Shown here in pieces: positions 11,607 to 22,100 of a DNA stretch of 64,000 nucleotides. Within the stretch, counting starts at the first letter, position 1, and the number at the start of each line of letters is the position of its first letter. Made by a program: the position numbers and the translations under genes. The DNA is from Gaeumannomyces sp. JS-464 (Eukaryota > Ascomycota > Sordariomycetes > Magnaporthales > Magnaporthaceae). The notes beneath the pieces are model-generated. The model searched no databases. It had not been told where the DNA came from and saw nothing but the letters and a program-made list of their open reading frames with translations. The stretch is taken from positions 1-64,000 of the forward strand of contig NGZR01000009.1 in the NCBI GenBank assembly GCA_002197995.1. Reading direction: 5' to 3'.

Positions 11607-12048
11607 ATCGATGTTTTTTGCGAGGGATTTGGGGAGGTCGAATGTTATTAATGCGCTTTTTGTAATTATTTTTTGCTTATTGCTAAGCTTTTTTGCCGTT
11701 TATTGTTTCGGAAAGTCGGATATGTTGTTAATGGGGGGGTGACGAGCGATATCGTTTAGGTAATCGATTTAAAAGTTTAGTCGCTTAACGCAAAAAAGTG
11801 CTTAAAAAAATTACGTAACGCCCTTTTCACGTTTGTTTAAATCTTATAAACAAAGGTTTAATCGCTTGCAATAAAAAGGTGCTTTTAATGCGTAATTAAC
11901 TCCTGTATAACGCGTTACCGAATAGTGGAATTCGATTTTTCTGCTTTTAAACTTTTACGTTAACCTAATCGTTTTTTCGAAAAAAGTATTAAACTTTTAA
12001 ATCCTTTACCTTGCTATTTGTGTTACCTTTTTAAGCAATACTAATTAG

Positions 12049-12283
12049 TGTTAATAAAAGTGGTACTTTTATAAGCACGGAAATTTCCAAAAGAAATAAA
12101 CAAAAATTTATAAATTTGAAACTGGTATTTGTAGTAATGCATGTTTATGTAAGAATTTAATTACAAAAAGAGGATTACAAAATCCCTTTTTATAAGCTCG
12201 TAAAAGCGCACGGCCCGTAGGCTTGCGGCTTTACGAAGCGTGGGCCTTTTTTAAATGCACGCGCTAAATCACGTGGATTAACA
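12049..12283 (-). repeat. Copia LTR (5' LTR relative to element)
   Basis: This 235-bp copy has the same TGTTAA...TTAACA ends as 4715-4950. Because the coding regions are on the minus strand, it is the promoter-side LTR. The sequence just inside it (below 12049) shows no clear tRNA primer-binding site after decay. Confidence 0.9.
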
Positions 12284-12375
12284 CTTTAGCACCACAGTAT
12301 ATTAAGCCCCGGGATCCCTTACTAGGGCGACCCCGTTACACTTAGCTAAATACATTAGTTCCTTTTAACACGTAG

Positions 12376-13535
12376 CTTTACATTTAACTTTTTTAAACCC
12401 GAATTTAAATTAAAAGGAGCAAAGCTAGCTTTTCGAAAGCTTCCCCGGATATTTCCTTTAGTTATAAAGTTAAAAAATGCCGCTTTAAACGCCGAAAAAA
12501 ACTCGACCTTAGTCACGTGGTTAAAGTGTAACTTTATAAAGTTTTCGATTTGTCGACCGTACGCTTTTTTTAGCAGGCTAAAGCACTTAACGTTAAACGG
12601 CTAAAAAAAAGTAAAACGAATGCGAAAGCATGCAAAGCGTAATAATGTTGTGTTTTTAGCAGTAAAGCTCGAAATCCGTCGAGTGGTGGCTTTCGTGGCC
12701 GTCCAGCACTAACAAACGATATGTGCCTTTCGTGCGCGATGCAATGTGTTTGTCGAAATGCCGGATCCATTCCAAGCCGAGCTCGTTCGTAATCCACCCG
12801 TTGGAACTCGTTGCAATAACCTAATCGCGTGGGAGGTCGGTTTCCGAGTACTAATTAGCCAGGTGGTACTGCCTTTTAACGATAATAAAATAAGGGATCG
12901 CCTAGCCGCAACAGTTAACTCCTTGAATGACCGTAGCCCATTCCCGATTGCCAGGCTGGACTAGCTTTGCTTTGCCCCAGCCTTCCAACGTTGTAATGAC
13001 TATAACGGCGGCGATCATGCCTATAAGGAAGCCGGTTTCGTCGAAGTTGTAAATATCGTTATCCAGGATGCCATATTTGGCCACAGTGTTTCGTATAAGG
13101 TCGAACCACGCAAAAACGAGCTTTGGATTTTCGCATTTGGCCTTTTGGTAGTCGTACTTTCGAATTTAGCGCGTACCGAGCTTTGCGCGGCGTTTAACAA
13201 ACCTGTCGACCTAGCACTTGCCGACGGCGCCCGCGTCGCGCTCGGCGAGCAGTTGGTTGGCCATATTTTTAACACCAAAAGGCCGGGGAGGAAATGCGTG
13301 AGAATCCAGCTCGAGTATGTATTTAACAAGCGCCTCCTGTTCGGACTCCGTTAATTTCCGTAATTTGGGCATGCTGTCGTGTTAAGCAGGTTAGCCGTGC
13401 TTTCGACGCGTTAAAGTCGATCTCGCAATCAAGTGGATTTTTGCAGCCTCCTAAATGCTTAGTTTTGGGTTGGATTGCAAAGCTTAAAAGGCAAGCATTA
13501 CCCGGCTTCCGTCGTTTCCCATTGACATTTTTGTG
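12376..13535 (-). pseudogene. Fot1/pogo transposase, N-terminal and DDE part (degenerate)
   Basis: Read piecewise across three minus-strand frames, this gives the order expected of a Fot1-type transposase. It has an N-terminal helix-turn-helix region, then YILELDSHAFPPRP (about 13290-13330), FDETGFLIGMI (about 13010-13045), VQPGNREWATVIQG (about 12905-12955), LVLDGHESHHSTDFELY (about 12660-12710), and FNHVTKVEFFSAFKAAFFNF (about 12450-12520). FDETGF and LDGHESHH are the first two acidic positions of the DDE/DDD catalytic triad. Frame changes and stops mean it cannot encode an active enzyme. Coding sequence breaks off at 12376, where the nested element begins. Confidence 0.85.
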
Positions 13536-13601
13536 GATGGAGGAATTGGTCGTGAAAGAAGGAGTGTCGCGTGGTCGCGTGTCGTGGCCCACTCGCTAAT
13601 A

Positions 13602-14155
13602 TGGCCCACTTTATGTAAAAACTTTTATAATTGCATTTAAAAAATAAATAACTTTTTAAAACGTAGTAATTAATAAAAAATCCTTTTTATTTTAAATATA
13701 AATATTATGTATAAAGTTATAAATAAAACTTTTAAAAGTGTTGTAATTATTAAAATTAAAACTTATTTGTAATAAAAGTAGGCATTATTTACAAAGTACT
13801 TTGTTATATATTTTAAACCACAAAACCAACGCGAAAAATTTCATACTTAGAGAATTTTACTTAATTTACGAGATTTTATAAAAACTAAACGCTTGTTATA
13901 CTTGTTAAACCCACCGCCTTGGTGTAAGCTACTAATGTTTTAAGCATAAAAATTAATCACACAAGCATATGGAACAAGTATAGCTTAGGGGGCATAAAGT
14001 CCCCCAAACATTGTATTGCAAAACAAAGCCAAAACTCCCTTTATATGCTCTAACCCAAGCTAAATGTTACAATCCCTCGGATTCCCCGAGTCTTCTTCTC
14101 CAGCGCACTAACAAATCTAGCGAATTGCCATGACGAAGCCAATGGCGCTGCTTGT
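13602..14155. other. AT-rich island edge, no gene seen
   Basis: This is AT-rich repeat-like sequence to about 14080, after which base composition becomes that of normal genes. A short GGGGGCATAAAGTCCCCC hairpin lies at about 13988-14006. The last bases are probably the 3' untranslated region of the minus-strand gene that ends at 14156. Confidence 0.5.
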
Positions 14156-14524
14156 TTATTCGTCGGCCTCCTCGTCGGCCCTCTCCTCGGTCATCGTGTC
14201 GCGGGTCTCGATGGTGACGTAAGGGACGTCGACCTCGGGGCTACGGGCTTCGATGTTGCCGATGACGTGGACGTCTCGAGTCGTCTTGATGGTGGGGGGC
14301 TTGCCGCTCGTAATCGCGTCCTTGGCAATCTTCCCGCAAAGGATGGCACCGAGGAGGCAGGACGCCGCGCCCTCGCCAGCCTTCTTGAAGGCGTTCTTGA
14401 TGGGGTTCTTGCTCGGGGTGGACGGCTTGGGAACGGCAATGCCTCCAAAAGGCGTAGGAGCCGCAATTACCGGGGTGCCGCTGATGGCAAAAAGAGCCAG
14501 GAGGACGGTGGCCTTGAACTGCAT
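14156..14524 (-). CDS. Small secreted protein, unknown function
   Basis: The 122-residue protein begins MQFKATVLLALFAISGTPVI, a clear signal peptide with likely cleavage near residue 20. The mature part is proline/lysine-rich at first, then has SCLLGAILCGKIAKDAI with two cysteines, and ends in an acidic tail rich in Glu and Asp. It is a single exon. The frame is open further upstream, but this Met is chosen because it gives a standard signal peptide and the upstream part is a CT-rich, leader-like stretch. A TATA-like TATATAA lies on the minus strand at 14757-14763, about 235 bp upstream. The gene sits at the edge of the transposon island, a common setting for effector-like genes. I do not recognise the family. 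Confidence 0.7.
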   Translation of the reverse strand: MQFKATVLLALFAISGTPVIAAPTPFGGIAVPKPSTPSKNPIKNAFKKAGEGAASCLLGAILCGKIAKDAITSGKPPTIKTTRDVHVIGNIEARSPEVDVPYVTIETRDTMTEERADEEADE

Positions 14525-16151
14525 GTTGGCGGTTGTTTGTTGAGGTCGAAAAGAAGAGGGAAAAGAAAGAAGAAAAGGAGGAATGGCAGGCAAAGTCGAG
14601 CGGATGCAACAAATAGGGGATCCAGTGGAGCAATGCAAAGAAAGCAAAGGCAAAAGACCGAAGGAAAAAGATAAGGAAAGCGACGAAAGAAAGTTGCTGA
14701 TCGATGATGATGAAGAAAGGAAAAAGCAGGACAGTGGAAGCAAAGGTCGGTTGAGGTTATATACTTGGGAAACGTGTAAATATTCGTGCCCCTTAAACAA
14801 CGGACTCACCGGTAAAGCTGTTCTTGAATCGTTCTATTGCTGCTGGCAAGGTAGCCATCCCATGATGCTATCTGGTGATGAAACAAACAGTTGCAGCGCA
14901 TAACCCAGAAGGGCCATACCTAGGTACTCATGCGAGAAGCACCCATCCATTGCGCAATGGGACCTTAGGAGTGCCTATTTTGAAAGACAAAGTTCGTAGC
15001 ATGAGTCGTGGGCACCAGTTGTGGGCACGAGTCCTACACACATGCCTTGGTCACGAGTCATCGTCGGCGTCCGCGCGAGTTGCCAAAGTATGGTTATGTT
15101 TTTGATGTCGGCCCAGTTATGCAAGCGGCGACCTCCACCTCCACATCCGCTGCCACCGTTCGCACAGCTTTTTTGTCTCGTCGACCGCCAATGCCGCCGC
15201 CACAACACGTGACGACTGCAACAAGTCCGTGGCCGCGCAGCGTGCTCTCTCTTTATAAGCCACCTCTTTCACCCTGTCCCACCTCGTCGAAGGATATGCG
15301 GACCATCGATCTGGGACGATTACGCCGTAGCCGTCGCACGTCGCAGGGCTGTGTTTATGCCAAAGGGCGGCAATGGTCGAGTCGGTGACCAGACATGCCA
15401 GGTCCCCTGCGCTGTAGCACAGACGAGGCTCAAGTAGCCGACAGAAGACGGTTGCGGATGTTACAAAAACGAGGCGAACATGTGGAGATCGCTCCCCATC
15501 TCCGAGAGCACGCGGACATGACACCCAGAAACGGCACCGTCGCGGCGAAGCCCCCTCGCCAGCTTGCGCATCCTTTCGTCGTAGCCGAACGGGGCGACCC
15601 CGAGGAGATACGTCTCACGCTGGACGACAAATGGCATGCCAGCTAATTTTGCCACAATCAGGCCTGCATTCGCAATGCCCACATAGCGGTCGAGCAAACG
15701 TGTTGAAATGGGAAGAGTTGATTAACTTCTACTAGAATACAAAACGTCATGTGACCAACCACGTGACGCCTTATCACGTTTGCCGGTCGATTCACTTTGA
15801 CAAAGGCTAGGAAGCCATGCGTCAAGGCGCTGCGTGGACCGAGATGGCGGGCACCTGCGTGCGCTTGGAGGGCTCATACGGACGCCCATGTTCCCCCGGG
15901 ACCATCCTTTTTTAATCCATGTGCGCAGATATAATTGCGATCTTGTGGAAACCACCACACCAGCAGTCCCGTCTCCGCCAGGCGCATCGCCTTTTCTCCC
16001 CGTCCTGGCGGCATGGCGCGCCCAGGCGCTGCTGTAGTCTGCGGTTTTCCAATATTTTCTTTTGAGAGCTTTTGGCTTTGGTCAGGTCAACAACCGTGCA
16101 CTGTCCATGTCTTCTAATTTGACCAGTTGTAAAAATACACAAACAACCTGT
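14525..16151. other. Intergenic region, only a possible gene fragment
   Basis: This contains the promoter of the small secreted gene (to about 14800), then sequence with only short overlapping open frames. The one candidate coding trace (15461-15697, minus) is listed separately. The last 200 bases are the likely 3' untranslated region of the PKS. Confidence 0.4.
15461..15697 (-). pseudogene. Possible cytochrome P450 fragment
   Basis: A 78-codon minus-strand stretch begins LDRYVGIANAGLIVAKLAG and contains GVAPFGYDERMRKLARGLRR. By eye this is similar to the N-terminal part of a P450, where a leucine-rich B/B' region precedes a PYG-x-RWR-HRR motif (helix C). It ends at a TAA. No I-helix, ExxR or haem-Cys motif was found downstream toward 15100, so it would be only a remnant. 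The match is weak and could be chance. Confidence 0.25.
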
Positions 16152-19100
16152 TTAACTATCCTTTCCCAAATGCTCCATAATGGTTTGCGCAAGCACCCTC
16201 ACCGACATCTTAGCTCCTAGAAGCTGCTGGAAGGACATTTGGAGGCCAAACTGGTTGAACAACCAGTTGCGCAGTTCTGCGCCCACCATGCTGTCCAGTC
16301 CGTACGAGCCGACGGAGCGATTGTCCATCTCGAATTCGTCCAGCGGAACCATCAGCATGGCCGACAGCTTTTTGATGATGAAACCGCCCGCGACCTCAAT
16401 TGCGCCCTCCGGACCGGCGGCCGACAGCGCCGCCACCATGTTGCCGCCGCCAGCACTGCCACCTTGGGCGTCGTCGGAAGCCAGAAGATCTTCTACGATG
16501 GCGCGCACCGACCCAAAGCGCACGTCGCCGTACCAGTACGCGGCGTCGGTCGACCCGGCCTCGCGGATGGCGGCGGCGAGGAAAGCAGGCTCTAGCCCGA
16601 GGATGATCTGGCTGTCGCCCGGTGTCGGAGTCGCTGTGGGCTTGGGCTGCAGCATGGCCGTCTCGAAGCCGCGCAGCATTTCTCGTTCATCGACGCCGTA
16701 CATGGCTTTCTTGGCGAGTGACGCCTCGAGCGCCTCGTTTTCGGCCACCACGCCGACACCCAGCACTGCGGGGAGCACGAGCGAGACGGCGGGGAGGCCG
16801 CGCAGGTTGCGGTGCCAGGCCAGTGCGTCCAGGTAGCTGTTGCCTGCGCTATAGTTGGCCTGGCCAGGGTTGCCCATCGTGGCCGAAATGGAGCTGGTCA
16901 TGACGAAGAAGTCCAGGTCATGTCCCTCTAGCGCCTCGTGCAGCGCCTGCGCGCCATGCGCTTTGGGGCCCACCGCCGCCTGGTATTGAGGAAGCGTGAG
17001 GCCCTCAAACATCGTGTCCTGCAGCACCATGGCGGCATGAACCACGCCTTTAACGGGGCGTGACTGGCTGACCTCGCGAATGACGCGCTCGACATCCCGC
17101 TTGTTGGCTGCATCGCCTCTGTACACCGAAGGGCTCGCACCCGCGCCTTGCAGCGACTTGATAAGCTGGGGAGGGAAGCCAAGTTAGCAAAGGTTTCTTT
17201 CTTCCACAAAATACACCGACGTTGAGAAGCAAAACTGACCTGTGCTGCCTCGGGCTTATCGGCCCCTGATCTCGACAGGAAGACAAAGTCGCGAGCGCCG
17301 CGCTCCATCATAAACGCCGTCAAGCTCCGGCCCAAGCCGCCGAGGCATCCCACGAGCAGGTATGCGACATCGTGGGAGAAGGTGATGGCTTTGGCTGTCG
17401 GCTGCATCTTGATTTTGCTGACACCGTAGTTGTAGTGGAGCACAGACGCCGCCTGGTGTTGCTGGCCCGCCGAGGGCTTTGGTTCGGCTGCGGCAGAAAT
17501 GTCCAAAAGGACGGGGCAACCGGCGACGAGGTTGCCTCCCTGGTCCTGACCCATGATGACTAGCGCTTCGCGTGCAAGCGTCGCGAGAAGCACTGGCCGG
17601 CGCCGGAACAGCTTGTCCAACCCAGTGGTGAAGAAGGAAGCGCCCTTGGAAAATGGCACCGCGTCGGGCCCGTTCTCGATGACGCCGCTATCCAAGACGA
17701 ACCGGCCTCCTGCTGGGATGGACCGCCACGTCTCGCGGGCCATGGTGGTGAACTCGGTCGCGACAACCACATCGGCCTCCTCGCCCTTTTGCTCCAGCAA
17801 AGCTGCGATGGCCCTCGCGTCGTCGGCGACTGTGACTAAGCGAGAATCAATGTTTGGATGGCTGTGCAAAAGCGTTTCACGCTCTATCTCGGTGGACGTG
17901 ACGACGGTTAGGCGGAACCGAAGCCACTTTATGAGCGCGGCGATGGCGGCCACGGTCGAAGACGTTTGTGGCGATGCAAGCACAAGCACATGCTCGCCTG
18001 ACTGGACATTAGACAGGTTTTTAAGTGCGTTCAAAGCGCTGATCATGCTGGGCATCGCAGCCACGATGCTAGGCGGGTCATGATCGCCCGTCACGAAGAC
18101 ACAAAGGTCAACGGGGAGCTTGATGGAGGTTTTGAACGCGTCGGACGTGAAGGCAATGGCTTTGCGCCCGATGACGGCCCCGTAAAGCCCCGGATGGGCC
18201 GCCGCGATGGTTCCCGAAACAACCGTCAAGCGACCTTGCTGGCTGGCGTGCTCGACCTGAAGTCGCACCTCGCTTTCACCCAAAGCCTCCACCTTCTCAG
18301 CGCAAAACACGACTTCGTGGTTCACCACCTTGCCACTAAGCACTGCGTTGGTTGCCAGTGTCGTCTCGAAAGCCTGGCCGCGGCCCAAGCCAGCGGCGAC
18401 TGCTGGTTTAGAGGCTCGTTGCCCACCACACGGCAGATTCGGAGGATACCTCATGCAGCCAAAACTCGGTGTCCGCGCTCGAGTTCTTAGCCGGGGGGTG
18501 CTCTAGCTGCGATGCAATGACGCGGGCGACATCCGACGGCTCCTCATCGGGGTCGACGTCCAGCCACACGATTTGTGCCGAGGCGTACTCGGACCGCACC
18601 ACTCGAAGCAGCCCCAGGCTCATTGCCGCCGTCACCGAGCTGCCCTTGTTAACGCCCTTGGTTAGCCACACGACAGGAACGTCCCGCGTCAAGGCCGCTT
18701 TAAGCAGCTCAAAGCTGTCATCTGTCAAGGACGAGAGCAGGTTGCCAGCCGAGTCATCGATGATGATCTTTGTTGCACGGCCCAGGTCGGCGGCAGCCTC
18801 GTTCATGCCAGCCGCCGATAGGTCCCTTTCGAGCACGGCGGCTTCGCCGCACAACTCTGTGGGACCCCAGGCTTGGCTGCTGCTGCCGCCTTGCCGGAGG
18901 ACGAGCATGGTGTCCGGGTCCTTGACATGGCCGTTCGTCACGGGGCCGATGTAGGTCGACATGATGACGGACGCGCCTGAACATCCAAGAATAATGTCGA
19001 CGCCCGAAAACTCGGCCCGACGCAGGTAAGAATCAGCAGAGGCGGCTTCTGAAGTGGCAGTTACAAACACAACACGGCCATCCGGAGACATGTGTGCTGC

Positions 19101-22100
19101 CAGCTTTTGCAGGAACTCTGTGTCGAACCGCTGCTCCTTGCCGATGATGGCGAGGTCGTGCGGGCCGGCTAAAGCCCCATCCCAGTCGAGATCGTCACTA
19201 CCATCCACAATGGTCGGCACAACTGTAAGGTTGGCGTGCAAATCGCCCAGGTCTGATTCGGACTCAGCAGCCGCAAGAATGACAGAGGTCATAGGGGAGA
19301 CCTTGCGGAGGAGGTCTTCCTGTGCGGCAGCGTCATTGCCGTATCCCAGAATAACAGCGTGGCCCAGGTGCTTCTTGTGCTCAGCCAGGCTGACCAGCTC
19401 CGTCACGGTGTCGATCTCGGAACCGGCGGCCGATGGGAGCGTGCGGGCGGCCTGCTCGCTAGTCAAAACGGCCAAGTCGGGGCGCCAGACATTCTGCATG
19501 TATGGCTCGCGAGGCCGGGCCTTCTTGCTATCCGACGGCACAGCAGCTTCGTACGAGATGCAGATCATGTTGCGGCCGTCCAGGATGGTCTCGCCGCTAG
19601 GGGCCACGAGCTTCATGCCCGAGTGGAAGTGGCGGCCAATCTGCTCGTCCAACCAGCCGACGCCGTGTCCAGTGAAGGCCTCTGCGGCCCGCTGGGGCCA
19701 TATTGTAACCTCCTCGAAGCGGATGGGCACGACGCCGTTGGGCATCTCGCGGTGGCGGCCGGCGTTGATGGAAATGAGCACCAGGTGCAAGCAGCCGTCG
19801 ATGGTCGAGGGGTGCACCAGGTAGCGCGACTCGCCGACGATAGCGGCAGAACTCCCGCTGCGGGTCGATACGAGCACGTCGCCCGAGGCCTGCTGCAGCT
19901 CCTGGCTGGCGCGGATGTTGGACGCGGTTTGGAAGCTGGGACCGTACTCGAAGCCGACGCGCCGGAAGCCCGCGTACCAGTGCTTGGCACCCACGGAGCG
20001 CGGGAGATGGCGGCCGCCGTCGGCAACGGGCGTGTCGGGCGTCGCGTTGCCCTTGTAGTTGTTGGCGCCGACGAGGCCCTCGCAGTGCACTTTCCACTCG
20101 CCATCGGCCCATGACTGCACTGAGAAGCGGAACCAGTCGTCGTCAACGTAGTCAAGCCGCAGCTGGGTCTCGATGCCACCGTCTGTCTCGGGCACCGAAA
20201 GCGCCACGCTAAGCACGACGTCGCGGAATGTGACGCTCTCAATCTCGACGCCGCGGTTGTCACAGACCTGCCACAGCGCCTCGGCAGCGACGGCCGCGGA
20301 AGATGTCCTCGCCTCCCAGCTTGTGGTCCTTGAGCCAAGGGAGGTCCTCGTGGCGGAGGCAGTTCTTCCACGCCATGGCTCGCTCCGACAGCCCATACAG
20401 ACGGCTGCCCAGCAGGTCATGGCGGCCGTGCGTGGGATGTCGCTGCTCGGCGCTAAAGCGCGACTCGGCCCAGTACGTCTTCTCATAGTTCCACTGGTAA
20501 GGCGGCAAGTCGACGAGCAGTTTGGGAACCTCAGCCTTGCGGCCCGGGCCCGCCAGCGAGTTCACGGCCAGCACGTCAACTGGGTAGTTTTGGAGGAAGA
20601 GCGCTCCCGCAGTCCGGACCAGCTGCTCGGCGCTGTTCTTGTTGCGCACCAGTGAGGCTGTGTATGAGTATCCGTCAGGTTGCTGCCCTGGCAGGTCTGC
20701 TTGAACGGCCCCGACAAGGCCGGGTGGGGTCCGATCTCGACCATGGCTTTGACCTTTTCCAGCGCATGATGCTTGCCCAGCGTGACGACGGCCTCATCGA
20801 AGAGGACGCGGCTGCACAGGTTGCGGCTCCAGTACTTGGGGTCCACGCTACCATCTGTGAACTCGGCCCCCGTCACGGATGAAACCCAGGTGATGCGGGG
20901 ACGGCGCCAGGCCTTGTCGGCTTCGCTCAAGTCCGAAGTGGCCCGCGAGAGAAGGCTGTCGTAGACGCGGCCGACGGGCACCATGTGGTGAGAGTGGTAA
21001 GCTTTGCCTGTGGGCAGCTCGCGCGCAAATATCTCGGCCTTGTTGAGTTCCTCGGCAAGGGCCGCGATGGCCTCGGTCGAGCCGCTGAGCGTGGTGCTCA
21101 CCGGTGAGTTCTGGCAAGCCACCACGACGTTGCCGCTGTGCTTCTCCAGCCAGGGCTGAGCATCCAGGGGACTGAGGCCGACAGCCAGCATGGAGCCCAC
21201 GGGCGCGTGGTGCGTCACGGCGTAGCCACGCAGATAGGCAGCAACCATGGCCTCCGGAGCCGAGATGAATCCGGCAGCATATGCGGCGGCAATCTCGCCC
21301 GACGAGTGGCCCACCACGGCCTTGGGCTGCACGCCCCAGCTGGCAAAAAGATCGACGATGGCGATTTGGACTGCGGTGCAAATGGGCTGCGCCACGTCGG
21401 CGTCGTTGATGCGGTTGCCCTTGCCGGCCGGCTGACGCAGCACATCCTGCAGCGACCAGGATGGCCGGAGCGCCGGGTCCCGAAGGCCCTGGAGGATGTC
21501 GTCGAGGGAGCGCACGGTAACAAGGAAGGAGGGGAAGACGTTCATGGCGGAGGCACCCAGCGCCGCCCACTGCGCGCCCTGGCCGGTAAAGACGAAGCCC
21601 AGCTCGGGCACCGACGTGGGCGCAGTGCCGACGGTCAGTGCTGACGGTTGGGCCAGCTCCTCGGACACGCCCTCCTCAGTGACCACGGCAAAGCCCCTGA
21701 CAGCGAGGCGGGACCTGCGCTTAAACAGGGTGTAGGCGAGGTCGGGCACGTGATAGTCGGCCGCGACTTTGGCGTGGGCGGCGACATTGCGCTCGAGCGT
21801 GCGACGGTCGTGGGCCGAGAAGCCGACGAGAAAAGGCCGGCCTGTCACGGTCGGCTTCCTTCCGGCTCACGCGAACCGATGGGCAGCGCGCCAAAGCGCG
21901 CTGGCCTGCTCGATGATGACGTGGCCATTGGTGCCGCCATATCCAAATGAAGAGACGCCAGCGCGACGCGCAGATTTGTTCTTCTCGGGCCACGGCGCCG
22001 TGTCCCTAGGAACCCTAATGTTCCACTCGTCCTCGTGGATACCCGGGTTGATGGTCTTGAAGCCGTGGATGCCCGTGATGACTCCAGTTTCGGTTTGCAT

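Larger units (their letters stand above)
4715..12283 (-). mobile_element. Ty1/Copia LTR retrotransposon, RIP-decayed
   Basis: The 7.57-kb element is bounded by direct LTRs (4715-4950 and 12049-12283) that begin TGTTAA and end TTAACA. Flanking 5-mers are ttttg (4710-4714) and cttta (12284-12288). They differ only by one C/T and one A/G change, so they fit a RIP-altered copy of CTTTG. The coding order on the minus strand is GAG-pre-integrase (9504-9139), integrase C-terminal region (8403-8167), then reverse transcriptase (about 7960-7500). Protease/integrase ahead of reverse transcriptase is the Copia order. All domains contain stops and frame changes, so the element is dead. Confidence 0.9.
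3257..12370. mobile_element. TG...CA element nested in the pogo transposase (solo-LTR-like)
   Basis: The insertion begins TGTATAGATA at 3257 and ends TTTTAACA at 12370. It is flanked on both sides by CGTAG (3252-3256 and 12371-12375) and lies exactly in the transposase reading frame. TG...CA ends with a 5-bp duplication are typical of LTR elements. Without the Copia insertion (4715-12283) and its duplicated 5 bp, it is about 1.54 kb. No gag or pol is recognisable, so it could be a solo LTR, a TRIM-like unit, or a deleted element. A patch at about 4040-4600 is GC-rich and little affected by RIP. Confidence 0.65.
2672..13599 (-). mobile_element. Fot1/pogo-type DNA transposon, split by nested insertions
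   Basis: The left end TTAGCGAGTGGGCCACGACAC (2672-2692) and the right end (13579-13599) are exact 21-bp inverted repeats. Each is flanked by TA (2670-2671 and 13600-13601), the target of pogo elements. Removing the insertion at 3257-12370 and one copy of its CGTAG duplication leaves about 1.8 kb, close to the roughly 1.9 kb usual for Fot1-type elements. The transposase runs on the minus strand and is also split: its N-terminal and catalytic part is at about 13535-12376 and its C-terminal part at about 3256-2790. It is degenerate, with frame changes and in-frame stops. Confidence 0.85.

Noticed and set aside
18403..18449. 47-nt GT-AG intron in the PKS
   Set aside because: Its translation in the third frame matches a conserved reducing-PKS motif, so two single-base losses explain the frames better.
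19359..20114. 251-codon plus-strand open frame opposite the PKS dehydratase region
   Set aside because: It is antisense to a well-supported PKS domain and has the composition of a GC-rich reverse frame. No domain is recognisable.
21841..21869. Possible 29-nt GT-AG intron that would remove the PKS TGA
   Set aside because: It is too short for a fungal spliceosomal intron, and its removal would shift the otherwise continuous frame.
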